From contig JBCCBM010000008.1 of the NCBI GenBank assembly GCA_039034015.1, positions 62,001 to 126,000 of the forward strand: a DNA stretch of 64,000 bases, read 5' to 3'. The stretch is from Acuticoccus sp039034015 (GTDB taxonomy: Bacteria > Pseudomonadota > Alphaproteobacteria > Rhizobiales > Amorphaceae). The position numbers and the translations under genes were made by a program. The notes under the pieces were generated by a model, which was not told the origin of the DNA, did not search any database, and saw only the letters and a program-made list of their open reading frames with translations. Of the stretch, positions 1 through 8,477 are shown in pieces; position 1 is the stretch's first letter; each line of letters begins with the position of its first letter.

Positions 1-386
1 GCTGCCCGAAGCCGCCGGAGCGCCTCATAAACCGGCGCCAAATGCGCCTCAAACCCATCGAACGACAGCCCCGACGTGTCGGTCAACGGTTCCAGCCGCG
101 GCCCCTCCCCTTCCACGAACCAAACCTTTTGGCCCAGCGCATGGGGCAGCACCAAAATGTCGGAAAAGATAATCGACGCGTCGAACGCATACCGCCGCAT
201 CGGCTGCAGGGTCGCCTCCACCGCAAGGTCGGGCGAATAGCAAAAATCGAGGAACGAGGGCGCTTCTTTCCGGATCTCACGATACTCCGGCAGATACCGC
301 CCGGCCTGGCGCATGAACCAGACCGGCGCCGGCCGCGCCACCTCCCCTTTCAACGCGCGCAGAAGCGCGGGAACCGCCTCACCCAT
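1..386 (-). CDS. hemE: Uroporphyrinogen decarboxylase, N-terminal part (cut by window edge)
   Basis: Cytosolic tetrapyrrole enzyme that removes the four acetate carboxyls of uroporphyrinogen III to give coproporphyrinogen III. Only about 128 N-terminal residues are present because the gene runs off the left edge (family length is about 340). The family N-terminal signature is visible at residues 21-36 (PVWFMRQAGRYLPEYR, substrate-binding arginines), and a second conserved stretch at 72-85 (IIFSDILVLPHALG). The start is the ATG at 386; no strong ribosome binding site is seen. It points away from the PPDK regulator gene, with the predicted replication origin between them. Confidence 0.93.
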   Translation of the reverse strand, partial: MGEAVPALLRALKGEVARPAPVWFMRQAGRYLPEYREIRKEAPSFLDFCYSPDLAVEATLQPMRRYAFDASIIFSDILVLPHALGQKVWFVEGEGPRLEPLTDTSGLSFDGFEAHLAPVYEALRRLRA

Positions 387-797
387 TAAAACAACAGTTC
401 TTATATAAAAGGGATGATGATGATGTTGGCCGGTGGACGGTGGGGATCGTCCCGCGGCGCACAGGGGTGTTCATGGGCAGCCTTTCGCTCACAGTGCGCA
501 ACGGGGCACTGTTCACACGCCCGTGCCCGCTTCGCAATGTCCCCGCCGATCGCCCCGGCGCCCCTGGCCGATTGCCCCGTCAACCCAGTTCGCAAAACGT
601 CCGCACGAGAGGTGGATGGGGCCTGCACGCGCCCCTCCGCTGCCAAAACACCCCGGCCGTTGCGACACGTCGTCTCCACAGCCCTCTTGGCGTGGACGGC
701 GCTCTGAATGGTTTGGCCCCCCATCCACACCCTTGCGGCGTGGAGCGCCTTGGCGCACGACTTATCCAAACACTCTCCGCCGAAAGGCCACCGGGTC
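387..797. other. oriC: Predicted chromosomal replication origin (oriC) between hemE and the PPDK regulator gene
   Basis: This is a 411 bp divergent gap with no convincing gene. In Caulobacter, Rickettsia and Sinorhizobium the origin lies beside hemE, and in the first two it is flanked by the RP001 family, which I take to be the PPDK regulator family (recalled knowledge). The left end (about 386-425) is AT-rich in a GC-rich genome and contains an ATG triplet run at 413-425, so it is a candidate unwinding region. Possible DnaA boxes are weak: TTATCCAAA at 762-770 (one mismatch to TTATCCACA), CCATCCACA at 721-729, GTCTCCACA at 672-680, and TGGGGATCG at 441-449 on the other strand. The call rests mainly on synteny plus nearby parAB and parS. 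Confidence 0.7.
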
Positions 798-1646
798 GTG
801 AACCGCAAACGCACATTCGTCCACGTCCACCTCGTCTCCGATTCCACGGGCGAGACGCTCATCACCGCCTCCCGCGCCGCCGTCGCGCGCTATGAGGATG
901 TGGAGGCGATCGAACACATCTACCCCCTCGTCCGGTCTGACCGCCAAGTGGACCGCATCGTCTCCGAGATCGAGGACGCCCCCGGCATCGTCATGTTCAC
1001 CCTGGTGGACCCCCACATCCTCCACCGGATCCAGCAAAAATGCGGCGAACTGGGCCTCCCCTGCATTGACGTGCTCGACCCCCTGGTGGCCGTCTTCCAA
1101 AGCTATCTCAACGTCCAAAAGGCGAGCCGCATCGGTGCCCAACACAACCTCGACGCCAGCTATTTCCGCCGGATCGAAGCGCTCAACTTTGCCATGCGCC
1201 ACGATGACGGCGCCCTGCCCGACAACATCGACGAGGCCGATGTGGTCCTCGTCGGCGTCTCCCGCACGTCAAAGACCCCCACCAGCATCTACCTCGCCAA
1301 CCGGGGCGTGCGCGCCACAAACCTTCCCATCGTGACCGAGCTTGCCTTCCCGCCCCAGCTTTTTAAGGCCGAGCAGGCGCTGGTGGTGGGCCTCACCGCC
1401 TCGCCCGACCGCATTGTGGCCCTGCGCGAAAATCGCCTCCTCACCATGAACGCCGAGCGCCGATCCTCCGAGTATGTGAACCGCCAATCGGTCGCCAAAG
1501 AGATCGCGTTTGCGCGAAAACTCTGCGCCGAAAATGGCTGGCCGCTCATCGATGTGACCCGCCGCTCCATTGAGGAAACTGCGGCCGCAATCGTCGCCCT
1601 CCTGCGCGACCGTCGCTATGGCAACCAGCTCACGGAGACCTACTGA
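798..1646 (+). CDS. Putative pyruvate, phosphate dikinase regulatory protein (PPSR, DUF299)
   Basis: Bifunctional ADP-dependent kinase and Pi-dependent phosphorylase that switches pyruvate phosphate dikinase (or PEP synthase) off and on. The protein is 282 aa, usual for the family, with the P-loop-like motif GVSRTSKTP at residues 153-161 and the N-terminal VHLVSDSTGET segment that marks DUF299. The start is GTG at 798 with AAAGG about 10 bases upstream; the in-frame ATG at 708 would add 30 unrelated residues lying in the predicted origin. It overlaps aroE by 1 bp (TGATG), so the two are probably co-transcribed. No maf gene lies between them, unlike several relatives. Confidence 0.92.
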   Translation: MNRKRTFVHVHLVSDSTGETLITASRAAVARYEDVEAIEHIYPLVRSDRQVDRIVSEIEDAPGIVMFTLVDPHILHRIQQKCGELGLPCIDVLDPLVAVFQSYLNVQKASRIGAQHNLDASYFRRIEALNFAMRHDDGALPDNIDEADVVLVGVSRTSKTPTSIYLANRGVRATNLPIVTELAFPPQLFKAEQALVVGLTASPDRIVALRENRLLTMNAERRSSEYVNRQSVAKEIAFARKLCAENGWPLIDVTRRSIEETAAAIVALLRDRRYGNQLTETY

Positions 1647-2488
1647 TGGTCCGAGTCGGCGTTGTGGGCTGGCCCATCAAACACTCCCGCTCCCCCGTCA
1701 TTTTTGAGCACTGGTTCCATCGCTACGGCATCGAGGCCACCTACGAGCGCATCCCCGTCTCGCCCGATGACGCCCCCGCCTTCTTCAAATCGTTGCCGCC
1801 AGAGTTTCACGGCGTGAACGTCACCGTCCCCCACAAGGAGATGGCGGCCGCCAACGCCATCATCCCGCCGGCCGAAGCGCCGCTCGCCTCCGCCAACACC
1901 CTGTGGCGCGGCCCGCCGGACGACCCCCGCGTTTTCGGCGCCTCCAGCGATGGCGGCGGTTTTATTGCCAACCTTGCCGCCGCCGACCCCGCCTGGTGGG
2001 CCACCATGTTTGGCCCCGGCCCCGACCGCCCGGTTGTGATCCTCGGCGCAGGGGGCGCCGCCGCCGCAATCGTGAACGCCCTCTCCGCCCACACGGGTGA
2101 AATTATCGTCGTGAACCGCACCCACGCACGGGCCGAGGCCCTGTGTGCCCGCCTCGGCACCGGGGCGCTGACGGCCGCCGACATCCAAACGCTCCCGTCC
2201 CATCTTGAGCGGGCAAAACTCCTCATCAACGCCACGACCCTTGGCATGACCGGCGCCCCGCCCCTCACGATCGACCTTTCCCCTCTTCCCGCCGACGCGA
2301 TGGTCACCGACATTGTTTACACCCCCTTAACCACGCCGCTGTTGGCCGCGGCGGCGGCGCGGGGCCTGCGCACGGTGGACGGGCTTGGCATGCTCCTCCA
2401 CCAGGCAACGCTGGGCTTTGAAAAGTGGTTCGGCATCGCGCCGGAGGTGGATGCGGGCTTGCGCGCAGCGGTGGACGCCACCTTGTGA
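1646..2488 (+). CDS. aroE: Shikimate dehydrogenase (NADP+)
   Basis: Reduces 3-dehydroshikimate to shikimate in aromatic amino acid biosynthesis. It is 280 aa. Visible motifs are the shikimate-binding SRSP near residue 14, NVTVPHKE at about 58-65 with the catalytic lysine, and the NADP-binding loop GAGGAAAAI near 135. It sits in the order PPDK regulator-aroE-coaE-dnaQ, overlapping the upstream gene by 1 bp and coaE by 4 bp, which suggests translational coupling in one origin-proximal operon. Confidence 0.95.
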   Translation: MVRVGVVGWPIKHSRSPVIFEHWFHRYGIEATYERIPVSPDDAPAFFKSLPPEFHGVNVTVPHKEMAAANAIIPPAEAPLASANTLWRGPPDDPRVFGASSDGGGFIANLAAADPAWWATMFGPGPDRPVVILGAGGAAAAIVNALSAHTGEIIVVNRTHARAEALCARLGTGALTAADIQTLPSHLERAKLLINATTLGMTGAPPLTIDLSPLPADAMVTDIVYTPLTTPLLAAAAARGLRTVDGLGMLLHQATLGFEKWFGIAPEVDAGLRAAVDATL

Positions 2489-3072
2489 TCCGCCTTGGCC
2501 TCACCGGCTCCATCGGGATGGGAAAGTCGGCAACCGCCGCACACTTTGCCGCCCACGGCGATGCGGTGATTGACGCCGACGCCCTCGTCCACCGCCTTTA
2601 CGCGGGCGCCGCCGCACCCCTCATCGAGGCCGCCTTCCCCGGCACCACCCGCGAGGGCGTCGTCGATCGCCCGGCCCTTCGCGCCCGCGTCCTTAATGAT
2701 GACACGGCGCTGAAGCGCCTCGAAGCGATCGTCCACCCCTTGGTGCGCGCCGAGGAGGCGCGCGCTGCCGATCGCGCCGCCGCCGAGGGCCGCCGCATCG
2801 CCGTTTTCGACATTCCGCTCCTGCTTGAAACCGGCCGCGCCGCAGACTTTCGCGCGGTGGTGGTCGTCCACGCCCCGGCCGATGTGCAGCGCGCCCGGCT
2901 CCTTGCGCGCCCGGGCATGACGGAGGAGACACTGGCGGCCATCCTCGCCCGCCAAATGCCGAGCGATGACAAAGTCGCCCGTGCGCACTTCGTGGTGGAC
3001 ACGGCCCACGGGCATGCCCACGCCCGGGCAACTGTTGCCGCAATTCGCAGGGCCTTGTTTGCAATCGGTTGA
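2485..3072 (+). CDS. coaE: Dephospho-CoA kinase
   Basis: Last step of coenzyme A synthesis: phosphorylates the ribose 3'-hydroxyl of dephospho-CoA. It is 195 aa, with P-loop GSIGMGKS at residues 8-15 and a LID-like ARPGMTEE segment. The start is GTG at 2485, inside the 4 bp overlap with the aroE stop; a longer in-frame extension to 2425 lies wholly within aroE and is not credible. Confidence 0.94.
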   Translation: MIRLGLTGSIGMGKSATAAHFAAHGDAVIDADALVHRLYAGAAAPLIEAAFPGTTREGVVDRPALRARVLNDDTALKRLEAIVHPLVRAEEARAADRAAAEGRRIAVFDIPLLLETGRAADFRAVVVVHAPADVQRARLLARPGMTEETLAAILARQMPSDDKVARAHFVVDTAHGHAHARATVAAIRRALFAIG

Positions 3073-3138
3073 AAGGTTTGAAACCGCTCGCACCCGGCAC
3101 CACCCTTCGCTATCGTCGGCCGCCAAGGGGGATGGTTC

Positions 3139-3846
3139 GTGCGCGAAGTCATTCTAGACACTGAGACGACTGGCCTGGACGCCACAGGGGGCGACCGCAT
3201 CGTGGAAATCGGTGCGGTGGAAGTGTTGAACGCCATTCCCACCGGGCGGACATTTCACGTCTACATTAACCCTGAGCGCGATATGCCCGACGGCGCCTTC
3301 CGCGTGCACGGCTTGTCCGCCGAATTCTTGTCCGACAAGCCGGTCTTCACCCTGGTGGCGGATGACTTCCTCACCTTCCTTTCCGGCGACACGTTGATTG
3401 CCCACAACGCATCCTTCGATGTGGGCTTTTTGAACGCGGAGCTTGCCCGCTGCGGCCGCCCCACCATCGCCGCCTCCCAGGTGGTGGACACGCTCGCCAT
3501 TGCGCGGCGCAAAAACCCCGGCTCCCCAGCCTCGCTGGACGCCCTTTGCGCGCGCTACAACATCGACACGTCCCGCCGCACGCTCCACGGCGCCCTCCTC
3601 GACGCCGAGCTTCTGGCCGAAGTCTACCTGGAACTTTCGGGCGGCCGCCAAGCCGCGTTTGAGCTCGCCTCCGCGCGCGACCATGCCGCCGACGCCGCCG
3701 GCCAGCGCCGCCAGCGCCCAAAACCCCTTGCCCCGCGCCTCACGGAGGCGGACCGCGCCGCCCACCGCGCCTTCATCGCCACGCTGAAAGACCCCCTGTG
3801 GCACGACATCTGGGACGATGGGGCCACAAAGCTCGCCGCCGAATAG
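3139..3846 (+). CDS. dnaQ: DNA polymerase III epsilon subunit (3'-5' proofreading exonuclease)
   Basis: Proofreading subunit of the replicative polymerase core. It is 235 aa, a DEDDh exonuclease with Exo I DTETTGLD (D7, E9), Exo II HNASFDVGFL and Exo III HGALLDAELL, followed by a C-terminal tail that normally binds the alpha subunit. GTG start at 3139 with an AAGGGGG ribosome binding site at 3125-3131. Its stop codon directly abuts the mnmE start. In many alphaproteobacteria secB and fxsA follow dnaQ; here they are 33 kb away. Confidence 0.95.
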   Translation: MREVILDTETTGLDATGGDRIVEIGAVEVLNAIPTGRTFHVYINPERDMPDGAFRVHGLSAEFLSDKPVFTLVADDFLTFLSGDTLIAHNASFDVGFLNAELARCGRPTIAASQVVDTLAIARRKNPGSPASLDALCARYNIDTSRRTLHGALLDAELLAEVYLELSGGRQAAFELASARDHAADAAGQRRQRPKPLAPRLTEADRAAHRAFIATLKDPLWHDIWDDGATKLAAE

Positions 3847-5133
3847 GTGCGCATCGAAGGGGGCACCATTGTCGCGCTCTCGTCCGGCGCGCTGCCCTCG
3901 GGCGTGGCTGTGGTGCGGATCAGCGGTCCTGCCGCACCCAAGGTCGCGGCGGCCCTTTCCATCGAAGACCTCACCCCCCGCCGCGCGGCCCTTCGCACAC
4001 TGCGCGCCGCGGATGGTGTGATTGACACCGCCCTTTGCCTCGCCTTCACCGCCCCCGCCAGCGCAACCGGCGAAGACGTGTTGGAGCTCCACTGCCACGG
4101 GAGCCCCGCCGTCGTGGATCGTCTTCTGGCCGAGGCGGTGGCCGTCCCGGGCGTACGCCTTGCCGCGCCCGGCGAATTCACCCTCCGCGCCGTGTTGTCG
4201 GGCAAGATGGGCCTCACCGAGGCGGAGGCCCTTGCCGACCTCATCGACGCGCGCACAGAGGCCGAGCGCCGCCGGGCCGTGCGCCTTGCGGGCGGCGCGC
4301 TCACCCGGGCGGCCGCAGACGTGCGCGAGGCCACCCTCACCGCGCTTGCCCTTTGCGAGGCCCACATCGATTTTTCGGACGAGAGCGATGTGCCCGACGG
4401 GACACCCGCCGTCGACAGCGCCCTCCGCGCCATTGCAGGCCAAGTGTCCGCCCTCCTCGCCGGCGCCATCGATGCCGACAAGCTTTACGAGGGGTTTCAC
4501 GTGGTGCTGGTCGGCGCGCCGAACGCCGGTAAATCGAGCCTTTTGAACGCCATTGCCGGCCGCAGCGTCGCAATCGTGAGCGATGAGGCCGGCACCACCC
4601 GCGATGTCGTCACGCTCACCGTCGACCTTGGCGGCTACCGCACGATCATCTCCGACACTGCGGGACTTCGCGCCGGCGCGGAAGGCATCGAGGCCCTCGG
4701 CATTTCGCGCACCAGGACCACCGTTGCCGGCGCCGATTTTGTGGTTGAGGTGCGCAGCGCGGACACAGCGGCCGTGTTTGACGGCGCTGCGGACGTCGTG
4801 GTTAGTCACAAGGCGGATGTCGCGCCGGTCGCGGGGGATCTCTCCACCAGCGTCTCCGATCCAGAAAGCATTGACCGTTTGACGGCGCGCCTTGCTGAGG
4901 CGGCGGCCCGCCACATGGCCCGGGCGGAGACGGCGCTTGTCACCCGCGCCCGCCAGCGGGAGGTTCTTGAGGCAGCGCGGCTTGCGGTTGAGAACGCGTT
5001 GTCCGCCCAGCATTTGGAGGTGAAGGCGGAGGGGATCCGCGGCGCGCTCCAAGCTGTGGCGCAGCTCACGGGTGAGGTCGGGGTGGAGGATGTGCTTGAC
5101 CGCGTCTTTAGCCGGTTCTGCATCGGAAAATGA
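3847..5133 (+). CDS. mnmE: tRNA-5-carboxymethylaminomethyl-uridine(34) synthesis GTPase MnmE
   Basis: Works with MnmG to modify U34 in the wobble position of tRNAs. It is 428 aa: N-terminal tetrahydrofolate-binding domain, helical domain, an inserted G domain (GAPNAGKSS P-loop near residue 223, switch DEAGTTRD, DTAGLR, and SHKAD in place of NKxD), and the invariant C-terminal C-[IL]-G-K motif, here CIGK. The GTG start lies immediately after the dnaQ stop. MnmG is the next gene, after a 91 bp gap carrying a parS site. Confidence 0.96.
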   Translation: MRIEGGTIVALSSGALPSGVAVVRISGPAAPKVAAALSIEDLTPRRAALRTLRAADGVIDTALCLAFTAPASATGEDVLELHCHGSPAVVDRLLAEAVAVPGVRLAAPGEFTLRAVLSGKMGLTEAEALADLIDARTEAERRRAVRLAGGALTRAAADVREATLTALALCEAHIDFSDESDVPDGTPAVDSALRAIAGQVSALLAGAIDADKLYEGFHVVLVGAPNAGKSSLLNAIAGRSVAIVSDEAGTTRDVVTLTVDLGGYRTIISDTAGLRAGAEGIEALGISRTRTTVAGADFVVEVRSADTAAVFDGAADVVVSHKADVAPVAGDLSTSVSDPESIDRLTARLAEAAARHMARAETALVTRARQREVLEAARLAVENALSAQHLEVKAEGIRGALQAVAQLTGEVGVEDVLDRVFSRFCIGK

Positions 5134-5138
5134 GGTGA

Positions 5139-5154
5139 TGTTTCACGTGAAACA
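5139..5154. other. parS: parS centromere site 1
   Basis: Perfect 16 bp palindrome TGTTTCACGTGAAACA, identical to the bacterial chromosomal parS consensus bound by ParB. It lies 6 bp after the mnmE stop, about 2.5 kb upstream of parA and about 4.5 kb from the predicted origin. Confidence 0.97.
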
Positions 5155-5224
5155 TTGGCTTGGCCTCGCCACTTGACATTCAGCGGCCCACTCGCGAGGT
5201 CCCTCCCAGGGATGCGAAGTGGGA

Positions 5225-7075
5225 ATGTTTCACGTGAAACACGATGTGATCGTTGTGGGCGGCGGCCACGCCGGGTGTGAGGCCGCCCTCGCCGCCGCGC
5301 GGGTTGGCGCAGAGGTCGCCCTCGTCACGCTCGATGCCGCCGCCATCGGCCGCCTCTCCTGCAACCCGGCCATCGGTGGCATCGGCAAAGGCCACCTGGT
5401 GCGGGAGATCGATGCCCTCGGCGGTGCCATGTCCCACGTCGCCGACCACGCGGGCATCCAATTCCGCCTCCTCAACCGCAGCCGTGGCCCCGCCGTTCGT
5501 GGCCCCCGCGCCCAGGTGGATCGCGATGCGTACCGCGAGGCCATGCAAGCCACCATCGCCGCCGAAAAAACCCTCACCGTCGTCGAGGGCGAGGCGGCGG
5601 ACCTTCTCATGGATGGCGCCAACGTTGCCGGCCTGGTGCTCGCCGATGGCTGCGCCCTGCCCGCCGCCGCCGTCGTCATCACAACGGGCACATTCCTCTC
5701 AGGCCTCATCCACCTGGGCGACCGTTCGTGGCCCGCGGGGCGGATGGGTGAGGCCGCGGCCAGCGCCCTGGCCGCACGGTTGCGCGCCGCCAACCTCCCC
5801 ATCGGCCGGCTCAAGACCGGGACCCCGCCGCGCCTCAAAGCGTCCACCATCGCTTTTGACGCTCTTGAGCCCCAGCCCGGCGACACCGATATCGAGTTCT
5901 TCGCCGAAGAAACCACCGCCGTCGCGCTCACCCAAAAGCCCTGCCACATCACCCACACCACCGAGGCGACCCACGCCCTGGTGCGAGACAACCTTGATCG
6001 ATCCGCCATGTATTCTGGGCGGATCGAGGGGGTGGGCCCGCGCTACTGCCCGTCCATCGAGGACAAGATCGTTCGCTTCGACCGCCCGTCCCACCAGGTC
6101 TTTCTCGAGCCGGAGGGCGTCCACTCCGACCTCATCTATCCCAACGGCATCTCCAACTCCCTGCCGGAGGACGTGCAGCGCGCGCTCGTCCACTCCATGC
6201 CAGGCTGCGCAAACGCAAAAATCGCGCAGCCCGGCTACGCCATCGAGTATGACATGGTGGACCCCCGCGCCCTCACATCAACACTCGAGGTGCGCGCGCT
6301 CAAAAACCTCTTCCTCGCCGGCCAGATCAACGGCACCACGGGATACGAAGAGGCCGCCGCGCAAGGCCTCTTGGCGGGTTTGAACGCAGCGCGGCGGGCG
6401 GGCGGCGCCGATGGCGTCACCATCGCGCGCAGCGAGGCGTACCTCGGCGTCATGGTGGATGACCTCATCGCCAACGGGGTTGACGAGCCCTATCGCATGT
6501 TCACCTCCCGCGCCGAGCATCGCCTCACGCTTCGGGCCGACAATGCGGCCGACCGCCTGACCGCCCGGGGCATTGCGCTTGGCTTGGTTCGCGCACCGCG
6601 GGCCGCCGCCTTCCACGCGCGGCAAGCCCAACTGGGCGAAGCGACCGCGGCGCTCAAATCCCTCTCACTCACCCCCCAGCAGACCGCGGCCATCGGTGTG
6701 CGCTTTAAGGCGGACGGCAAAAAGCGCGATGGGTTTGACATTCTCGCCCACGACGATGGCGGCCTTCCCGCCGTGGCGCAGTTGCTCCCGGGCCTTGCCG
6801 ACCTGCCGCGCCCCATCTCCGACACGCTGTTTGCCGAAGCGCTTTACCGCATCCACACCGACCGTCAGCGCCGTGAAGCGGCGGGGAGCGCTGCGATCGA
6901 CGGGCTCAAAATTCCGGCAAGCCTTGCCGCGGGGCCAATCCCGGGGCTTTCCAATGAGCTGTCGGAAAAGTTGGCCGCGCGGCAACCGGCAACGCTTGGC
7001 GAGGCGCGGCGCATTTCTGGGATGACGGCGGCGGGGCTTGCCTTGATTGCTGCCCACGCGCGCCGTGCGGCGTGA
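5225..7075 (+). CDS. mnmG: tRNA uridine-5-carboxymethylaminomethyl(34) synthesis enzyme MnmG (GidA)
   Basis: FAD-dependent partner of MnmE in U34 modification. It is 616 aa, with the Rossmann FAD motif GGGHAG at residues 12-17, a second NAD-binding region and the GidA signatures RNRSRGPAVRGPRAQ-like and GQINGTTGYEEA. I chose the ATG at 5225 (MFHVKH, encoded by parS); a GTG two codons upstream at 5219 is possible. It overlaps rsmG by 4 bp. A TTGACA at 5173-5178 could belong to a promoter, but no clear -10 follows. Confidence 0.96.
   Translation: MFHVKHDVIVVGGGHAGCEAALAAARVGAEVALVTLDAAAIGRLSCNPAIGGIGKGHLVREIDALGGAMSHVADHAGIQFRLLNRSRGPAVRGPRAQVDRDAYREAMQATIAAEKTLTVVEGEAADLLMDGANVAGLVLADGCALPAAAVVITTGTFLSGLIHLGDRSWPAGRMGEAAASALAARLRAANLPIGRLKTGTPPRLKASTIAFDALEPQPGDTDIEFFAEETTAVALTQKPCHITHTTEATHALVRDNLDRSAMYSGRIEGVGPRYCPSIEDKIVRFDRPSHQVFLEPEGVHSDLIYPNGISNSLPEDVQRALVHSMPGCANAKIAQPGYAIEYDMVDPRALTSTLEVRALKNLFLAGQINGTTGYEEAAAQGLLAGLNAARRAGGADGVTIARSEAYLGVMVDDLIANGVDEPYRMFTSRAEHRLTLRADNAADRLTARGIALGLVRAPRAAAFHARQAQLGEATAALKSLSLTPQQTAAIGVRFKADGKKRDGFDILAHDDGGLPAVAQLLPGLADLPRPISDTLFAEALYRIHTDRQRREAAGSAAIDGLKIPASLAAGPIPGLSNELSEKLAARQPATLGEARRISGMTAAGLALIAAHARRAA
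5226..5241. other. parS: parS centromere site 2, overlapping the mnmG start codon
   Basis: A second perfect TGTTTCACGTGAAACA palindrome, 87 bp centre to centre from the first. It begins at the second base of the mnmG ATG (5225), so the site encodes the N-terminal MFHVKH residues. ParB bound here would cover the mnmG start region. Confidence 0.97.
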
Positions 7076-7677
7076 GCGAGGATGCGGCCAAGGCGGCGGT
7101 GGCGGCCGCGGTTTCGACAGAGGTGTTTAAAACTCTCGAAACGTTTGAGCGCGCATTGAGAACGTGGAACGCGGTGTCCAACCTTGTGAGCGCGGCGGAC
7201 GGTGCGCGGCTTTGGTCACGGCACATTGCCGACAGCCTTCAGCTGGTGGCCCTCGCGCCCGATGGCCCGCTCCGTTGGATTGATTTGGGTGCGGGGGCGG
7301 GCTTTCCCGGCATGGTCGTCGCGCTGGCCCGGCCGCAAACAGAGGTGACGCTGGTGGAATCGAACCGCAAGAAGGCCGCATTCTTGCTCAAAGCCATCGC
7401 TGAAACCGGCGCGCCCGCCACCGTGCGCCCCGTGCGCGCCGAGGCCTTGCCGGCAAAACCCTACGATGTTGTCTCCGCCCGGGCGCTCGCGCCCCTTGGC
7501 CCCTTGCTCACGCTGGCGGCCCCGTTTTTTGGCCCGCACACCATTGGCCTTTTCCCCAAAGGGCGGGAGGTGGACGATGAGATTGCGGCGGCCGGCGCAG
7601 GATTTCAGGTGGCGCGGGTGCCGTCTGCCACCGCCGATGATGCAGTCATCTTAAAAATCACAGATGTGAAGGGTTAA
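7072..7677 (+). CDS. rsmG: 16S rRNA (guanine(527)-N(7))-methyltransferase
   Basis: SAM-dependent methylation of G527 in the 530 loop of 16S rRNA; loss in other bacteria gives low-level streptomycin resistance. It is 201 aa, with SAM motif DLGAGAGFPG at residues 71-80. GTG start in a 4 bp overlap with the mnmG stop. The order mnmG-rsmG-parA-parB is conserved across bacteria. Confidence 0.94.
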   Translation: MSEDAAKAAVAAAVSTEVFKTLETFERALRTWNAVSNLVSAADGARLWSRHIADSLQLVALAPDGPLRWIDLGAGAGFPGMVVALARPQTEVTLVESNRKKAAFLLKAIAETGAPATVRPVRAEALPAKPYDVVSARALAPLGPLLTLAAPFFGPHTIGLFPKGREVDDEIAAAGAGFQVARVPSATADDAVILKITDVKG

Positions 7678-7679
7678 CC

Positions 7680-8477
7680 ATGTTGGCGTCGCGCCCCCGT
7701 GTCATCGCCGTTGCCAACCAGAAAGGCGGTGTCGGGAAGACGACGACCGCCATCAATGTCGCGACCGCCCTTGCGACCATCGGCGGCCCGGTCCTCCTCA
7801 TCGACCTTGACCCCCAGGGCAACGCGTCCACCGGCCTCGGCGTTGACGCCAACGCGCGCGAAACGAGCACCTACGATGTGCTGACCCGGGTTGCGCCATT
7901 GGAGGCCGCGATCGTGCCGAGCGAGGTGCCGAACCTTTCGCTCGCCCCCGCTTCGCTGGACCTTCTGAGCATTGATATTGAGCTTTCCAGCGAGTCGGAC
8001 CGTGCGCTGCGCCTGCGCAACGCCATCAGCGCGTTGCCGGAGATGGTGCGGCCGGCCACCATCGTGATCGACTGTCCGCCCTCGCTCACCATGCTGACGC
8101 TGAACGCGCTTGCGGCGGCGCATAAAATTTTGGCGCCCATGCAATGCGAGTTCTTTGCGATGGAGGGCCTCTCGCAGCTGGTGAAGACAATTGAGGAGGT
8201 GCGCGGAAGCGTGAACCCGGAACTCGATTGGTCCGGCATTGTGATGACCATGTACGACCAGCGCAACAACCTTGCGAACCAGGTGGTGGAGGATGTGCGC
8301 GCGGTGATGGGGCAAAAAGTGTTTGACACGATGATCCCACGGAACGTGCGCTTGTCAGAAGCGCCCTCGTTCGGCAAGCCCGCGCTGCTTTACGATCTGA
8401 AGTGCGCGGGGAGCCAGGCCTATCTGCGCCTGGTGAAGGAGATTGTGGAGCGGGAACGCTTGATGGAGGCGCAGTGA
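7680..8477 (+). CDS. parA: Chromosome partitioning ATPase ParA (Soj)
   Basis: ATP-dependent DNA-binding protein that moves ParB-parS complexes from the origin toward the cell pole. It is 265 aa, with deviant Walker A KGGVGKT at residues 15-21 and the Walker A' region LLIDLDPQGNAS. It starts 2 bp after rsmG and overlaps parB by 1 bp. Two parS sites lie 2.5 kb upstream. Confidence 0.96.
   Translation: MLASRPRVIAVANQKGGVGKTTTAINVATALATIGGPVLLIDLDPQGNASTGLGVDANARETSTYDVLTRVAPLEAAIVPSEVPNLSLAPASLDLLSIDIELSSESDRALRLRNAISALPEMVRPATIVIDCPPSLTMLTLNALAAAHKILAPMQCEFFAMEGLSQLVKTIEEVRGSVNPELDWSGIVMTMYDQRNNLANQVVEDVRAVMGQKVFDTMIPRNVRLSEAPSFGKPALLYDLKCAGSQAYLRLVKEIVERERLMEAQ

Noticed and set aside
413..425. 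ATG triplet run as a possible DnaA-trio element
   Set aside because: DnaA-trios read 5'-TAG-3' repeats on one strand; this tract reads ATG or CAT, so it does not fit.
414..895. Several overlapping open frames in the hemE/PPDK-regulator gap
   Set aside because: Pro/Arg-rich translations with no homology or ribosome binding site; the gap is better explained as the replication origin.
3154..5052. A 632-codon open frame on the minus strand
   Set aside because: Lies entirely opposite dnaQ and mnmE; long antisense frames are expected at this GC content and codon bias. The translation has no recognisable domain.
5173..5201. Sigma-70 promoter for mnmG (TTGACA)
   Set aside because: No recognisable -10 hexamer at 16-18 bp spacing.
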